Shown here piece after piece: positions 17,243 through 27,500 of a DNA stretch of 34,685 bases. The position numbers were made by a program, and so were the translations under genes. The first letter of the stretch is position 1. Every line of letters begins with the position of its first letter. Below the pieces are notes generated by a model that did no database searches, had not been told where the DNA came from, and was given only the letters and a program-made list of their open reading frames with translations. Origin of the DNA: an uncultured Crocinitomix sp. (GTDB lineage: Bacteria; Bacteroidota; Bacteroidia; Flavobacteriales_D; Crocinitomicaceae); assembly GCA_937136425.1 (NCBI GenBank), contig CAKZON010000109.1, positions 1 through 34,685 of the forward strand, written 5' to 3'.

Positions 17243-19331
17243 TATCCATTGGTATTATGATTGAAATATAGGTGCCATTATCTTTTGCCGTTTCAATTTC
17301 AAGCGATCCTCCAATTTCCTTAATTCTTATTTTTGCATTGTGTAAACCAACTCCTCTATTATCTATATCCACCAGTTCGAATCCTTTTCCATTATCAATT
17401 AGCTCAATATTGATGCTATCATTATGGTAGAATAGTTGTAGGCTTGCTTTATTCGCTTGGGCGTGCTGAATAATATTATCAATTAATAAGGTGACAATTG
17501 CGTGAAGATGTTTTTTAATGTCGAACGGTAATTTTCGCGGTATCCCAATTAAGCCAAAGTCAATTTTTAAACCACCACTTGAGGTAATGGATTCGCAGTG
17601 TTTTTCCAAAGCGTTCGGTAAACTTTTAGAGGCAAAATCCTGGTGAATCAAATCATGAGAAATCAACCGCATATCCTTACAAGATTGATCAACTAAACCT
17701 ATAACCTGTTTAAAAGCACTTTCATTTTTCTTACGTTTTAAACCTTCAAGTGTCATTTGAATTACGGCTAATTTACTTCCGAGTTCATCATGCAAATCAC
17801 GTCCTATTTTCTCTCTTATTTCTTGCTCCAGTTTCAAGCTTTCATTAAAAAATGTTAAGTTGGCTTCGTATGTTTTTTCCTTAATAAGCGCTTCATATTT
17901 TGCTTCTTGTAGCCTTTTTTCATGTTCTACTTTTAACCGCTTCCGTTTGGCAAAAAATAATAAGGCAAGTAAAACTAAACTCAACCCTAAAAACCAAATG
18001 AGCATTTGATTTCTGGCGTTCTTGTTGTTTATGCTTTCCTGTTCTGCAAGACTTCGCCTCAACTTCTCTTTCGTTAATTCTTTTTCATTTCGTTCATAAT
18101 CCAACATGGCAAAAATATCCTGTAAGTGGTTGATACTTTTAAATAGGCTGTCTTGAATTTCCATTGCCTTGGTCAGGTAGACTAAACTCTCTTCATGTGC
18201 GTTGGTTCTGCCAAAATAAGCTGATTTCAAACGGTAAAAATCGAAACGTATTTTTAGTGGTTTTGTATGAATATCAAATGTATCTAATTCTGAAATGAAT
18301 TTTTCTGCTTTTAGCAATTCGTCAAATTCAATTGCTAAAAGACCTAATTGAATCGCGCTTTCTATTCGACCGTGTAATTTATCTGTTTGTACCGCATTTG
18401 TGTATGCCATCTGGTAGTATGCCTGAGATTTAAAACGATCTGTCTTGTAAATCAACGCCAAGTCCATGTAAATATTGAAAAGATTTCCCAAAAAACCGTG
18501 GCTCAAGCTTTTTTCCTCAGCTTTTAATAATAAAGATTCTGCTTTCCGATTCTCACCTTGTAATGAAAGAATAGCCGCCTGATTGATCCATGTATCAATG
18601 CGTCCGTTTATGTTTTGTAAATCCGCATAAAGCATTTCTGCACGTTCAAAATAATTTAATGCCAACAAGTAATTACCCAAATACAGATTTATCGCTCCTT
18701 TGTTTTGAATTGATTTTGCCAATGATAGAGAATCTCCAATTGCCTCTGCCAATAAATAGGCCTTATCAGCATAAGTCAAGGCTTCTTCCGACCTTCCAAT
18801 ATGATAAAGGGTAAGGGCATAACCATCATACAATTTTAGTTTTAACTGTGGCAATTCATCAGCCTTGAGTTTAGTTATTCCAGCCGAAAAATAAATGGCT
18901 GCCGAATCATACTTTTCCTGTTGTTTGAACAATAAACCGATTTGGTTATAAACGCTAATTATATCCTCCAAATTATCTAATTCCTTTCTGATTTCTAAAC
19001 TTTCCAGGTAATAATTGTATGCCAATTCATATTTTTCTTTACGCTTATAATAATTTCCAATATCTGAAAGACTGAAAGCCTCTAATTTCTTTTGGTTGGT
19101 TTCTTTTGAAAGGCGCAAAGCATCCTGTGCATATTGCAAAGACGAATCAGGATAACTATCTTTTAATTTCCATGCCAAATCGGATGCCTTTTGCGCTCGT
19201 TCAATTTTTAGATTCATATCTTCAAATTGATCTCCCCCCAGGTTTGAATTTTCTCCATGCGCCATTTGAGTGGTTAGACAAAGAAACACAATCAGCACTC
19301 TGAAAAAAAAATAACATAGGTAATTCGACAT
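17232..19331 (-). CDS. NarX-type sensor histidine kinase with N-terminal TPR repeats
   Basis: This 699-aa sensor kinase partners the downstream response regulator. Order of parts: a signal peptide or anchor (about 1-26, YFFFRVLIVFLCLTTQMAHG), periplasmic TPR repeats (about 45-390; for example YKRKEKYELAYNYYLESLEIRKEL and GLLFKQQEKYDSAAIYF), a coiled segment, one membrane helix (MLIWFLGLSLVLLALLFFA, about 440-460), a HisKA_3 dimerisation helix with the phospho-accepting His514 in GRDLHDELGSKLA, and a HATPase domain with NIIQHAQANKA (N box), DNGKGF and RGVGLHNAKIRI. This TPR plus HisKA_3 layout is common in Bacteroidota. The signal it detects is unknown. Confidence 0.93.
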   Translation of the reverse strand: MSNYLCYFFFRVLIVFLCLTTQMAHGENSNLGGDQFEDMNLKIERAQKASDLAWKLKDSYPDSSLQYAQDALRLSKETNQKKLEAFSLSDIGNYYKRKEKYELAYNYYLESLEIRKELDNLEDIISVYNQIGLLFKQQEKYDSAAIYFSAGITKLKADELPQLKLKLYDGYALTLYHIGRSEEALTYADKAYLLAEAIGDSLSLAKSIQNKGAINLYLGNYLLALNYFERAEMLYADLQNINGRIDTWINQAAILSLQGENRKAESLLLKAEEKSLSHGFLGNLFNIYMDLALIYKTDRFKSQAYYQMAYTNAVQTDKLHGRIESAIQLGLLAIEFDELLKAEKFISELDTFDIHTKPLKIRFDFYRLKSAYFGRTNAHEESLVYLTKAMEIQDSLFKSINHLQDIFAMLDYERNEKELTKEKLRRSLAEQESINNKNARNQMLIWFLGLSLVLLALLFFAKRKRLKVEHEKRLQEAKYEALIKEKTYEANLTFFNESLKLEQEIREKIGRDLHDELGSKLAVIQMTLEGLKRKKNESAFKQVIGLVDQSCKDMRLISHDLIHQDFASKSLPNALEKHCESITSSGGLKIDFGLIGIPRKLPFDIKKHLHAIVTLLIDNIIQHAQANKASLQLFYHNDSINIELIDNGKGFELVDIDNRGVGLHNAKIRIKEIGGSLEIETAKDNGTYISIIIPMDNEN

Positions 19332-19382
19332 TGAAAAGGTTTTGGGTTTCCTATAAAATTAAGTAATATCTCTAAACTAACT

Positions 19383-19424
19383 AAAAATTAGGGACTTAAT
19401 AACTAGTGAAAGCCCCTAAATTTT
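19383..19424 (-). terminator. Probable terminator between the small protein gene and the kinase gene
   Basis: An inverted repeat pairs aaaaattaggg (19383-19393) with ccctaaatttt (19414-19424) with one mismatch. Read on the minus strand it sits just past the stop of the 122-aa gene and ends in a T-rich tract (CCCTAATTTTTAG). This is moderate rather than strong evidence. Confidence 0.5.
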
Positions 19425-19428
19425 AGAG

Positions 19429-19797
19429 TTATTTTGTAAAGAATTTGCTTGGACGAGATTCTTGCTGCGCCTCTTCAATTCGGATCGGGTTAAAAACAAG
19501 CTGGCCCTCTGGTGTAATAAGCGTTAACGCAATCTCCTCTGTAACTGCATTTGGATCTATTTGCCCTAAGCTTATCTTAATTTCAACCGTATTGGCGGGT
19601 ATTGTATTTTCGTCAACAATTATCGCATAAGCGGTTGTGCTGTTTTGGCTCATATTACTACTCAGTTGGTAATTATGAGGGTTGCTGCTTTGCCCATCAA
19701 TTTCAATGTATAAGTTGTAAGTACGCGCAGATCCTTCTCCGGATTTTGTAAGGTTAATTACACGTGATAAACTTGTAGTAGGATTGTTTTGTGACAT
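19429..19797 (-). CDS. Small protein of unknown function, beta-rich
   Basis: I do not recognise this 122-aa protein. It has no signal peptide, no membrane helix and no cysteine. The middle alternates short hydrophobic strands (RTYNLYIEIDG, TAYAIIVDEN, TVEIKISLGQ, EIALTLITPEGQLVFNPIRI), which suggests a small beta-sandwich. The N-terminus is Ser/Thr/Asn-rich and the tail is polar and basic. It appears to be a single-gene unit: a Bacteroidota-type -7 element lies upstream and a probable terminator downstream. It lies between the Septu-like pair and the two-component genes without clear linkage to either. Confidence 0.7.
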   Translation of the reverse strand: MSQNNPTTSLSRVINLTKSGEGSARTYNLYIEIDGQSSNPHNYQLSSNMSQNSTTAYAIIVDENTIPANTVEIKISLGQIDPNAVTEEIALTLITPEGQLVFNPIRIEEAQQESRPSKFFTK

Positions 19798-19827
19798 ATT
19801 TAACTGTTTAAATGGTTTATACTATCA

Positions 19828-19835
19828 CAAAGGTA
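19828..19835 (-). promoter_or_regulatory. Bacteroidota-type -7 promoter element for the 122-aa gene
   Basis: On the minus strand TACCTTTG matches TAnnTTTG exactly and lies about 30 nt before the ATG at 19797. No good TTTG -33 box is seen at the usual spacing; the nearest TTGG is about 27 nt upstream. Confidence 0.45.
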
Positions 19836-19928
19836 AGTGCGTTATTGGATGTAATCTAGTCCCAATTTTGGTATGATTTGATCTGAAAACATTGTGGAAT
19901 TCCCTTATTTATATAAAACTGAGATTGT

Positions 19929-20930
19929 TTATTCAATTAATCCTAACTGTCTGCTGATATCTTGTTTAAACTTTGACATTGGTCTTTTATGGATGTCTTT
20001 TGGGTCGGTATAGCTCCCGATAATTAGTCGATTAAATTGGATCGAATTTTTATTACCATATAGTTTAGAAAAGGATTTCTTCAAAACCTCCTTGTAACTT
20101 TTATTATAGATTAGTGATTTTTGAATTATTTCAGCGGCCAAATCCTTTTGCGTGTCATAAACACCTTGAATATCGAATGCCGCTTTAAAATTAGTTGCTT
20201 CTTTCCCCTCAAATGTAATCTTCAAATCTCGGTCGATAGGGTTTACACGATAATTTGCTAATGATGCTTTATCAATTTTAAATGCGAAATCAGATTTTTC
20301 AAGTTTTGCTGAATCACCTGAATATAATTCAAAGTTAATCGGGTTTTCACCTTTTTTTAAATTGCATGAACCACAAGAAGGGTATAAATTGAAAAACGAA
20401 ATACTGAAGCAAGGATACTCCGCTTTTCCCAAAAAATGATCTAGCTGAAATTTTGCTGATTTTTTGTCTTCGTCTGCATGTTGTTCTACACTAACGGCCA
20501 ATTGAGCATTGCAATATACACAGGTTTTGATTTTTAAATCCGCATAGAAGTAGGGGTAAAATGCATCTCTCTGCTTATTTCCCGTTCGCAAAAGCGAATA
20601 TCCCATTTTAAAAATTAAAGCATCCTTGAATCGTACGAATTTATTTGCTTTATCTTTTCTATAGGATTCAGGTATTATTCTATCAAATTGTTTTTTAAAT
20701 TGTTGAATTTCAGTTGTGTTCGCCTTAACCAAAAAGGGTAAACTACATTTTAGTAATTGCAAATAAACAATTTCTCGTTTCGAAAGTTTTCTTGATTTTT
20801 CGCCTGTACCAACATCAGGTTTATTTAACCAATCATTTAGCTTACTGCTCACTATTGCAATATGCGTTTCTATGATGGATTGATGTATATCAATTACTGC
20901 AAGCAAGCGTTTATTGTGGATGGCTATCAT
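19929..20930 (-). CDS. HNH endonuclease, Septu PtuB-like
   Basis: This 333-aa protein has a zinc-supported HNH nuclease site: CVYC (Cys137, Cys140), FQLDHFLGK with Asp164-His165, then NLYPSCGSCNLKKG with Cys186, Cys189 and Asn190. This arrangement fits the PtuB family of HNH nucleases in Septu and related two-gene anti-phage systems. It starts one base after the ATPase stop on the same strand, as in ptuA-ptuB. Both the N-terminal 100 residues and the C-terminal part are helical. Other ATPase plus HNH systems have similar layouts, so the Septu label is by analogy. Confidence 0.8.
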   Translation of the reverse strand: MIAIHNKRLLAVIDIHQSIIETHIAIVSSKLNDWLNKPDVGTGEKSRKLSKREIVYLQLLKCSLPFLVKANTTEIQQFKKQFDRIIPESYRKDKANKFVRFKDALIFKMGYSLLRTGNKQRDAFYPYFYADLKIKTCVYCNAQLAVSVEQHADEDKKSAKFQLDHFLGKAEYPCFSISFFNLYPSCGSCNLKKGENPINFELYSGDSAKLEKSDFAFKIDKASLANYRVNPIDRDLKITFEGKEATNFKAAFDIQGVYDTQKDLAAEIIQKSLIYNKSYKEVLKKSFSKLYGNKNSIQFNRLIIGSYTDPKDIHKRPMSKFKQDISRQLGLIE

Positions 20931-20931
20931 C

Positions 20932-23682
20932 TTATTCTCCTTTTAATTTCTGCTTTTTCAATTCAGTTAACTGCTTTATTTGTAGATCAATATCTGAAAC
21001 GTTTTTAAACACTTTTTCATTGTATAAATCTTGCAAATCATGTTTTAAATAGGGCTCTCCAATGTTAGCGATTAAATCTTTTGCTATTTCATCCGTCCAA
21101 TCAAAATGATAAATTTCATCTGTCAAGTATAGAATTAAGTCTTCTATTTTAGAACGGGCATATTCCCCCATAAAAGCTTCCTCCATAAAAAACTTATTCG
21201 CCAATAGATCATGAATATTTGCTGCAAAAGTTAGGTTATCATCTTTAGGTGATTGTGTACCTTTTTTCACTTTCAAAATATTTTGCGAAGGAATGTCGGA
21301 TAAAATAAAAGGCGAATGTGTAACAAAAATCAAGTTTAACCCAATGATATTTTCCAATGGTGATCGCGCGATATATTCCAACAACCCTTTAATGTATTTA
21401 CGTTGCATATCTGGGTGAAAATAGAGTTCTACTTCATCAAAAATCAAATTGACGTAACTGTAACTTGGTCTATTTTCAACTAATCCAACAGAATTAATAT
21501 TATTAATGTGATATGCAATTGTATTTAATGAAAAAATATATTGCTTTTCACCTGAACTCATATCATCTAAAAGTTCACCACTTTCAAAAATTAAATCGCA
21601 CGTGAGTATTGCAGGAGGTAATAATGTGATATTTTTGGCAAGAGGAATTATTGAGGATTTACCTTTGTCCTCAAAGGCTAATTTGACAAAATGATTTAGA
21701 TTCTCTGATGTTTCGTAAATACTCAAAATTGCTTCGGTGTCTTCAAACTCAAATTGGTTGTATCTCAAATAATTAAGTGCCTGCCATAGTTTATAAGTTA
21801 TATGGCTTTCATCTTTCGCTAATTGTTTCAAGTAGGTAGATAAATTGTCGAACATCACCCCCTTTTCACCTTGTATTAAAAACATACCATATTCGTCCTT
21901 ATAAGTTTCGGCAATGCTAATTAATTTGAAAATGATATATTCTTTTGTTTCTTCCACATATTTTTTTGCGCTAATTTTTATGTTGTAAATATGTGCGATA
22001 ACATCCCAACTTTCAGTTTTAAACAATAATGGATTCTCAATGCGTTTATTATAGTGCTTTTGGTAGTTTTCAAGTTTTTTTTCATTGAATTGAACTCGAA
22101 TGATATTGGGCCTTTTATCTTCAACTAATAGAGGAATAGTTCTGGTTTCTTCACTGTCACCTATTTCATCATCTTTAATATTCAAACGATCCCAATCTAA
22201 AACAAATGCTAATAAGCGAGACTTGGTTAAGGATTCCTCTACATTAACATCAATATTTCCTTTCGTTCGTTTGGGGTTCAAAACAATAGGTGTTTGATAA
22301 CTGTCATTTTTATGAAACAAAGGCTTGATCCAATCCCCAACGGTATTTGAATTTAACCCATAAAGGGAATAATTAACGACCACAGAATAAAAGAACTGTG
22401 ATAAATCAAAATCCTTAATTCTATTCTCAGAATCTAAGGTGAAAATTGATGTTTCATCAGCGAAGTCATAATGATGTAGAGTGTTCTTGTCCCCAAGTGA
22501 TAATTTATAAAGGGTGTCTGTAAAGAAATAAAGGTCAACAAATACTTCTTCATTTTTAAGATTAATCTCTTTATTCTTGAGGACGGATAGCCGATTAATA
22601 ACAAGAAATAACAATTCCGTAAGCGTACTTTTACCAGAGCCATTTTGACCTACTATGGCTGAAATAGATATAGGTTGATTATTGTCTTTGACAAATTCAT
22701 CAATTTTGTAAATCTTATTGATTAGATTCTCTTTATACAAAATTTCACTTCCATCTTCTTCTAAAAACTGATAGTTATGATAAAAATGAAAAAGCTCCTC
22801 TTTTACATTTTTTCCGTGTTTTTGATTTTTTTTTGTAGACTTTAATGCAAGTATTCTAAATGGATGGGGTAACTTATCAGAGCTAAGTTCTTGAGTAATC
22901 GGAGTTGCCGTTTCACGATATTCGATCTCCGCTTCTTTCCTTGTTTGATCAAAATCTACTGATCGTTGGATCGATTTTTTACGTGATGAATTTCCGTAGA
23001 TTTCCCCTGCCTTTTTGACAATGTCAGGAATCTTTTCTGGTTCTAATTCTTTGCAGACTTGAATATAATCAGAGTATGCACGGAAAGTGCTGTTAATATT
23101 GAACTCATTTTTAATGTATTGGCGAGAGTTTTTATCCAGCGGAACGTATTTTTCTGGTTTGATCCAAAATAAAAATATGGTGAGTGAAGCAAGGTCTATA
23201 CCGTACCAATTTTGATATTGATGAAAATGAAGCTCATTTAATCCAAAATTTTCGGCTTTCATTATATCTCGAAAAAAACTCCATATTTCTATTTGATAGT
23301 CTAAAAGTCGCGTATTAATAACTCGTGACATCATTACAGTTGGGCACCCTTCGAAGAAATTTGGTCGATCATTAATACTTTTTGTATTGTCGAGAAGGTT
23401 AAGTATCGTCTTAATCCTCTTAAGTCTCCTTTCGTCGTTCGACGCAGAATGATTAAATAAGGCTAAAACCTGTATCGGATCTAACGTATTATTTTCGTAC
23501 TTTTTTATCCCTTTTGCAAACCATGGATTATCTCGCTGAAATAGGTCTTGATTCAATTTGTGGAAGAGAGCTTCGGGTAAATCTTTAATTTCATTAGTTT
23601 TCAGAATTTCTTCAGAGAAATCGAAAAGTAGTTGAGCAATTTCGGTCGTTGCATCCGACCAATATTCTATTTTATTAGACAT
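20932..23682 (-). CDS. Large AAA/ABC-type ATPase, Septu PtuA-like with an N-terminal extension
   Basis: This 916-aa protein has SMC/OLD-like ATPase motifs: Walker A GQNGSGKST (345-353), the ABC signature SSGEKQ (709-714), Walker B NLIFDEVELYFHPD (Asp749-Glu750) and a switch-like FVTHSPFILSDIP. Between them is a long insertion of about 350 residues, as in PtuA-type and related defence ATPases. The first 250 residues are an extra helical domain (WSDATTEIAQLLFDFSEEIL, then FLFWIKPEKYVPLDKNSRQYI) that faintly recalls modules found with McrB-like restriction ATPases. With the adjacent HNH gene it forms a likely two-gene anti-phage unit in which ATP or nucleotide depletion would release nuclease activity. 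It is longer than the PtuA proteins I know. Confidence 0.82.
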   Translation of the reverse strand: MSNKIEYWSDATTEIAQLLFDFSEEILKTNEIKDLPEALFHKLNQDLFQRDNPWFAKGIKKYENNTLDPIQVLALFNHSASNDERRLKRIKTILNLLDNTKSINDRPNFFEGCPTVMMSRVINTRLLDYQIEIWSFFRDIMKAENFGLNELHFHQYQNWYGIDLASLTIFLFWIKPEKYVPLDKNSRQYIKNEFNINSTFRAYSDYIQVCKELEPEKIPDIVKKAGEIYGNSSRKKSIQRSVDFDQTRKEAEIEYRETATPITQELSSDKLPHPFRILALKSTKKNQKHGKNVKEELFHFYHNYQFLEEDGSEILYKENLINKIYKIDEFVKDNNQPISISAIVGQNGSGKSTLTELLFLVINRLSVLKNKEINLKNEEVFVDLYFFTDTLYKLSLGDKNTLHHYDFADETSIFTLDSENRIKDFDLSQFFYSVVVNYSLYGLNSNTVGDWIKPLFHKNDSYQTPIVLNPKRTKGNIDVNVEESLTKSRLLAFVLDWDRLNIKDDEIGDSEETRTIPLLVEDKRPNIIRVQFNEKKLENYQKHYNKRIENPLLFKTESWDVIAHIYNIKISAKKYVEETKEYIIFKLISIAETYKDEYGMFLIQGEKGVMFDNLSTYLKQLAKDESHITYKLWQALNYLRYNQFEFEDTEAILSIYETSENLNHFVKLAFEDKGKSSIIPLAKNITLLPPAILTCDLIFESGELLDDMSSGEKQYIFSLNTIAYHINNINSVGLVENRPSYSYVNLIFDEVELYFHPDMQRKYIKGLLEYIARSPLENIIGLNLIFVTHSPFILSDIPSQNILKVKKGTQSPKDDNLTFAANIHDLLANKFFMEEAFMGEYARSKIEDLILYLTDEIYHFDWTDEIAKDLIANIGEPYLKHDLQDLYNEKVFKNVSDIDLQIKQLTELKKQKLKGE

Positions 23683-23757
23683 AAGTTTTGGGTAATATTC
23701 TAAAAGTGAAAGTTAATTATTATTGAATTAGCATTCAATGTACTTAAAAAACTTTGT

Positions 23758-24486
23758 TTATTCCAAATCCCGAAACTCTCCAATCCGCTCCAAACAAACC
23801 AACTCCGTCAACTCCAAAAAACTCTCAACCTCACGCTTCCAAAAATCAATCTTAGCCTGAGTAACAGGAAACTCCTCCTCATTACGATACCTACCGCCAA
23901 TATAAGCAAAGTTCAACTGATCAAACAACGCCTTCTCCTCCTCATTATCATACAAAAAAGCAGTTTTAAGCCGTGCATCAAACTTTAATGTTCGGTCACG
24001 TAAAATCTGCAAATTATGTTCATGCGGATTATAATGGCTAAACACCATTTCTATTGCTGTATAACACATTTCAACAGCCTGTTGTAATTCAAAAGAAGCT
24101 TTTCGGAAATAAATAGAATCTGTTCCAGTATTCAACGTTTGTAAAGAACCTTCATAAAACAATTTGCCCATGTCAAACCACTCTTTAAAATCCAGTTCCG
24201 CAATCTCACGTCTTCGCGTAGCAGAAAGTTCTTTAAAAGCCGCGAAATCATACCGTCCCGAATTAAACAACTCAATTCCTTCACGTTTAATATCCGTATA
24301 GAAATATTGATGCTCTTCTAACGCATGGTTAACTGTAGTAATCTTCTCCACAACTAACTGAACAGGAATTTCCATATCCCGAAACGCATTGCGTAATTTA
24401 GAAATCACTTGCTTTCTGCACTCTTTGTCTTCGGTAACAACCAAAATATCAAAATCACTTTTAAATATGAGTGGACGTAAGGCGAA
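23758..24486 (-). pseudogene. Nucleotidyltransferase-HEPN protein, 5'-truncated remnant
   Basis: The frame opens after a stop at 24487-24489 with no ATG and reads FALRPLIFKSDFDILVVTED, which is the second half of a minimal nucleotidyltransferase active site (SDFDIL). The upstream GS motif, expected as 'FGSYARGDW', is missing. What follows is typical of Bacteroidota NTase-HEPN fusions: VQLVVEKITTVNHALEEHQYFYTDIKREGIELFNSG, then a HEPN helical domain with SFELQQAVEMCYTAIEMVF and IGGRYRNEEEF. A TTG at 24444 could start a 228-aa HEPN-containing product, but that would lack the catalytic aspartates' context. The gene was probably cut when the sequence upstream was replaced. No Rx4-6H ribonuclease motif is seen in the HEPN part. 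Confidence 0.75.
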
Positions 24487-24531
24487 TTAGACTTTTTACT
24501 TGCTGTTAATACCAATGTAATAAAACATAAG

Positions 24532-24539
24532 TACATTTG
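24532..24539 (+). promoter_or_regulatory. Bacteroidota-type -7 promoter element for the T9SS adhesin-like gene
   Basis: TACATTTG matches TAnnTTTG exactly and lies 36 nt before the ATG at 24576. It helps decide the start, because a TTG at 24537 overlaps this element and would leave no 5' leader. A -33 box is not clear. Confidence 0.5.
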
Positions 24540-24575
24540 TGTTTTAGCAATAGATTTATTAACTCATTCATATTA

Positions 24576-27500
24576 ATGAAATTGTCCTATCTACTCAGTA
24601 TATTTCTAATAATCAATTTGAACGTTGTTTTCGGACAATTTGGATTTCAACAAATTGTCAGCACACCTACTGAATATTCTAGTAATATAAAAAGTGCGGA
24701 TTTTGATGCAGACGGTGATATGGATGTGGTTCAATCTTCAAGAGATGGTAGTATGTTATCATGGTTTGAAAATGATGGAACAGGTTATTTTCTTGTCAGG
24801 CACACTATTAGTTTGGAAGGAAACGGTTTTGTTGGATTGGATATAGCAGATATTGATAGCGACGGAGATTCGGATGTTATTTCTTCAATACCTTATGAAG
24901 ATAAGATTTTGTGGTATGTCAATGATGGTTTTGGGAATTTTGAAGAAGAGATTGTAATCACCTTGGATGCTGAAGTTTCAAATGACTTGCATTGTGATGA
25001 TTTAGATGGAGATGGAGATATTGATGTCATATTTTATGTTAGAGGATATGATGATATAGATGAAATTGCTTGGAGTGAGAATGATGGTACAGGAAATTTT
25101 GAGGATAAAGTTATCATATCCACAGATGTTGATAGCCCATCATCTGTTTACTCAGGAGATCTCGACAGTGACGGGGATATAGATATTGTATCAGCATCAT
25201 TTACTGATGATAAAGTTGCATGGTATGAAAATGACGGGACAGGTGTTTTTGGGCCGTCGATTGAGATATCTGATGATGTTAATGGAGCAAGTGGTGCTCG
25301 TTGCGCTGATATGGATGATGATGGAGACTTAGATGTAATCTCACTATCAAATTATGGGGAACTAGCATGGTTTGAAAACGACGGCATAGGTGGCTTTGGG
25401 CCGCAAGTAATTATATCAGAAGATATTTTGAATGCAAGATATTTACACATAGCGGATTTGGATGATGATGGTTATAATGATGTTTTGACCTCCTCTACAG
25501 CTTCGGATGAAATTCTATGGTTTAAGAATGATGGGATAGGTGGTTTTTCGTTGCAACCACTAATAGGTTTGGTAGAGGGGGCTTGGGGACTCAGTTCCTC
25601 AGATTTAGATGGGGATGGGGACTTAGAGGTGTTGTCTTCGTCACGAGTTGTTGATGAAATCGCATGGTTCCATAATGAAGGCGCTGGGGTTTTTGGTGAT
25701 GAAATTCTCATTAACCCTATTGCTGATGGTGTAGAATCTGTAAGTGCTACTGATTTGGATGGAGATGGTGACATAGATGTTTTGTCAGCTTCATATTATG
25801 ACGATAAAATAGCTTGGTATAAAAACCTTGGAGATGAACTTTTTAGTGCGCAAATAATAATTAGCAATGATGTCGATCAGCCAAAAAAAGTATTTACGGC
25901 TGATTTAGATAATGATGGTGATGAAGATGTAATATCAGTGTCGAAAGCTGATAATAAAATTGCTTGGTATGAAAATGATGGTGAAGGTAATTTTGGTGAT
26001 CAAATAATTATTTCAGATGTGGCACTTTTAGCATTAGATGCTTTTGCTGCAGACATTGATGCAGACGGTGATCTGGATATTTTATCTGCAACAGTTGGAG
26101 ATGATAAAGTTTCATGGTACGAAAATGATGGCTCTGGTATATTTGGGCCGCCTAATGTAATTACGGAAACTCCTTTAGAAGTAAGAAGTGTTTATGCGGA
26201 GGATTTAGACGGGGATGGTGATGTAGATGTATTATCATCATCTTATACAGAGGATAAAGTAGAATGGTATGAGAATGATGGAGCAGGTGTTTTTGGGCCA
26301 GCTATTATTATAACAACTATGGCTGATGAAGGCACGCAAGTAATCGCTGTTGATATTGATAATGACGGGGATAATGATGCGGTGTCATGTTCAAGAGGTG
26401 ATGATAAAATTGCATGGTATCAAAATGATGGCGAGGGTAATTTTGGACCTCAATTAATAATATCACTAGAGTTAGATTATCCTATTAGCATTAGTTCAGC
26501 AGATATTGATGGTGATGGGGATATTGACATTATTGCAACGGGCAGTGGTCAGGTTGCTTGGTTTGAAAATGAAGGAGCTGGAGAATTTAGTGCTAAATTA
26601 GTTCTTCCTGCAGAATCAGACTACCCCTCCTCCATATTTCCTATCGATATAGACCAGGACGGAGATGATGATGTGTTATCTTCAGATTTCAATAATGATG
26701 AAATTATTTGGAATGAAAATTATTTTATTTCAGGAACTCAAATAAAAGGAACGTTCTTTTATGACGCGAATGAAAATGGTGTCTATGATTCCTTAGAAAT
26801 TGGCATCCCATCAAATGCTGTTTTAAGTTCACCGGAAAGCGATTATACTTATACCTATGAAGACGGTAATTATTTCATGAACTTTGCACCAGATTTTGGA
26901 ACCTATTTAATTTCACCTGGGGAAATACCTTATTGGGCATTAATTACTGATTCATTAAACTACACAGTGGCAGTAGATGACGATTTTGTTGTGATGGATA
27001 GTTTGGATTTTGGATTTTTCCCTGATACTATGATTACAGAAATTGCTACAACAATTACAGGAGCATTTCCACGGTGTAATCAAATAATTAATTACTGGCT
27101 AAATTATCAAAATACAGGTACTAATTTAACGAGTGGTATTATAAAATTGACATTAGATGATGATGTCGAATATACCTCTGCCAGTATTAGTCCTGATTCC
27201 ATAATTGATCAAAATATTTATTGGCACTATGATAGTCTAATGTTTTTTAGTGATGAACAAATAGTAGCACAGGTTCAAATGCCATCATTTGAATTAATGG
27301 GAGAAACATTAAGTTCAAGTTTTGATATTTTAGAAACAGATGATTTAGGCGATACGATATACTCCAATACAGACACTTTACATCAAATATTGGCATGTGC
27401 CTATGATCCAAATGATAAAGTTGTGACGCCAGCAGGAATGGATAGTCTTGGTTATATTCCCCCGAGTATTGAAACTTTAGATTATACAATTCGTTTTCAA

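Noticed and set aside
23758..24444. Intact HEPN/MNT toxin-antitoxin unit
   Set aside because: The nucleotidyltransferase GS motif and start codon are missing, no partner gene is adjacent and no Rx4-6H motif is seen in the HEPN part.
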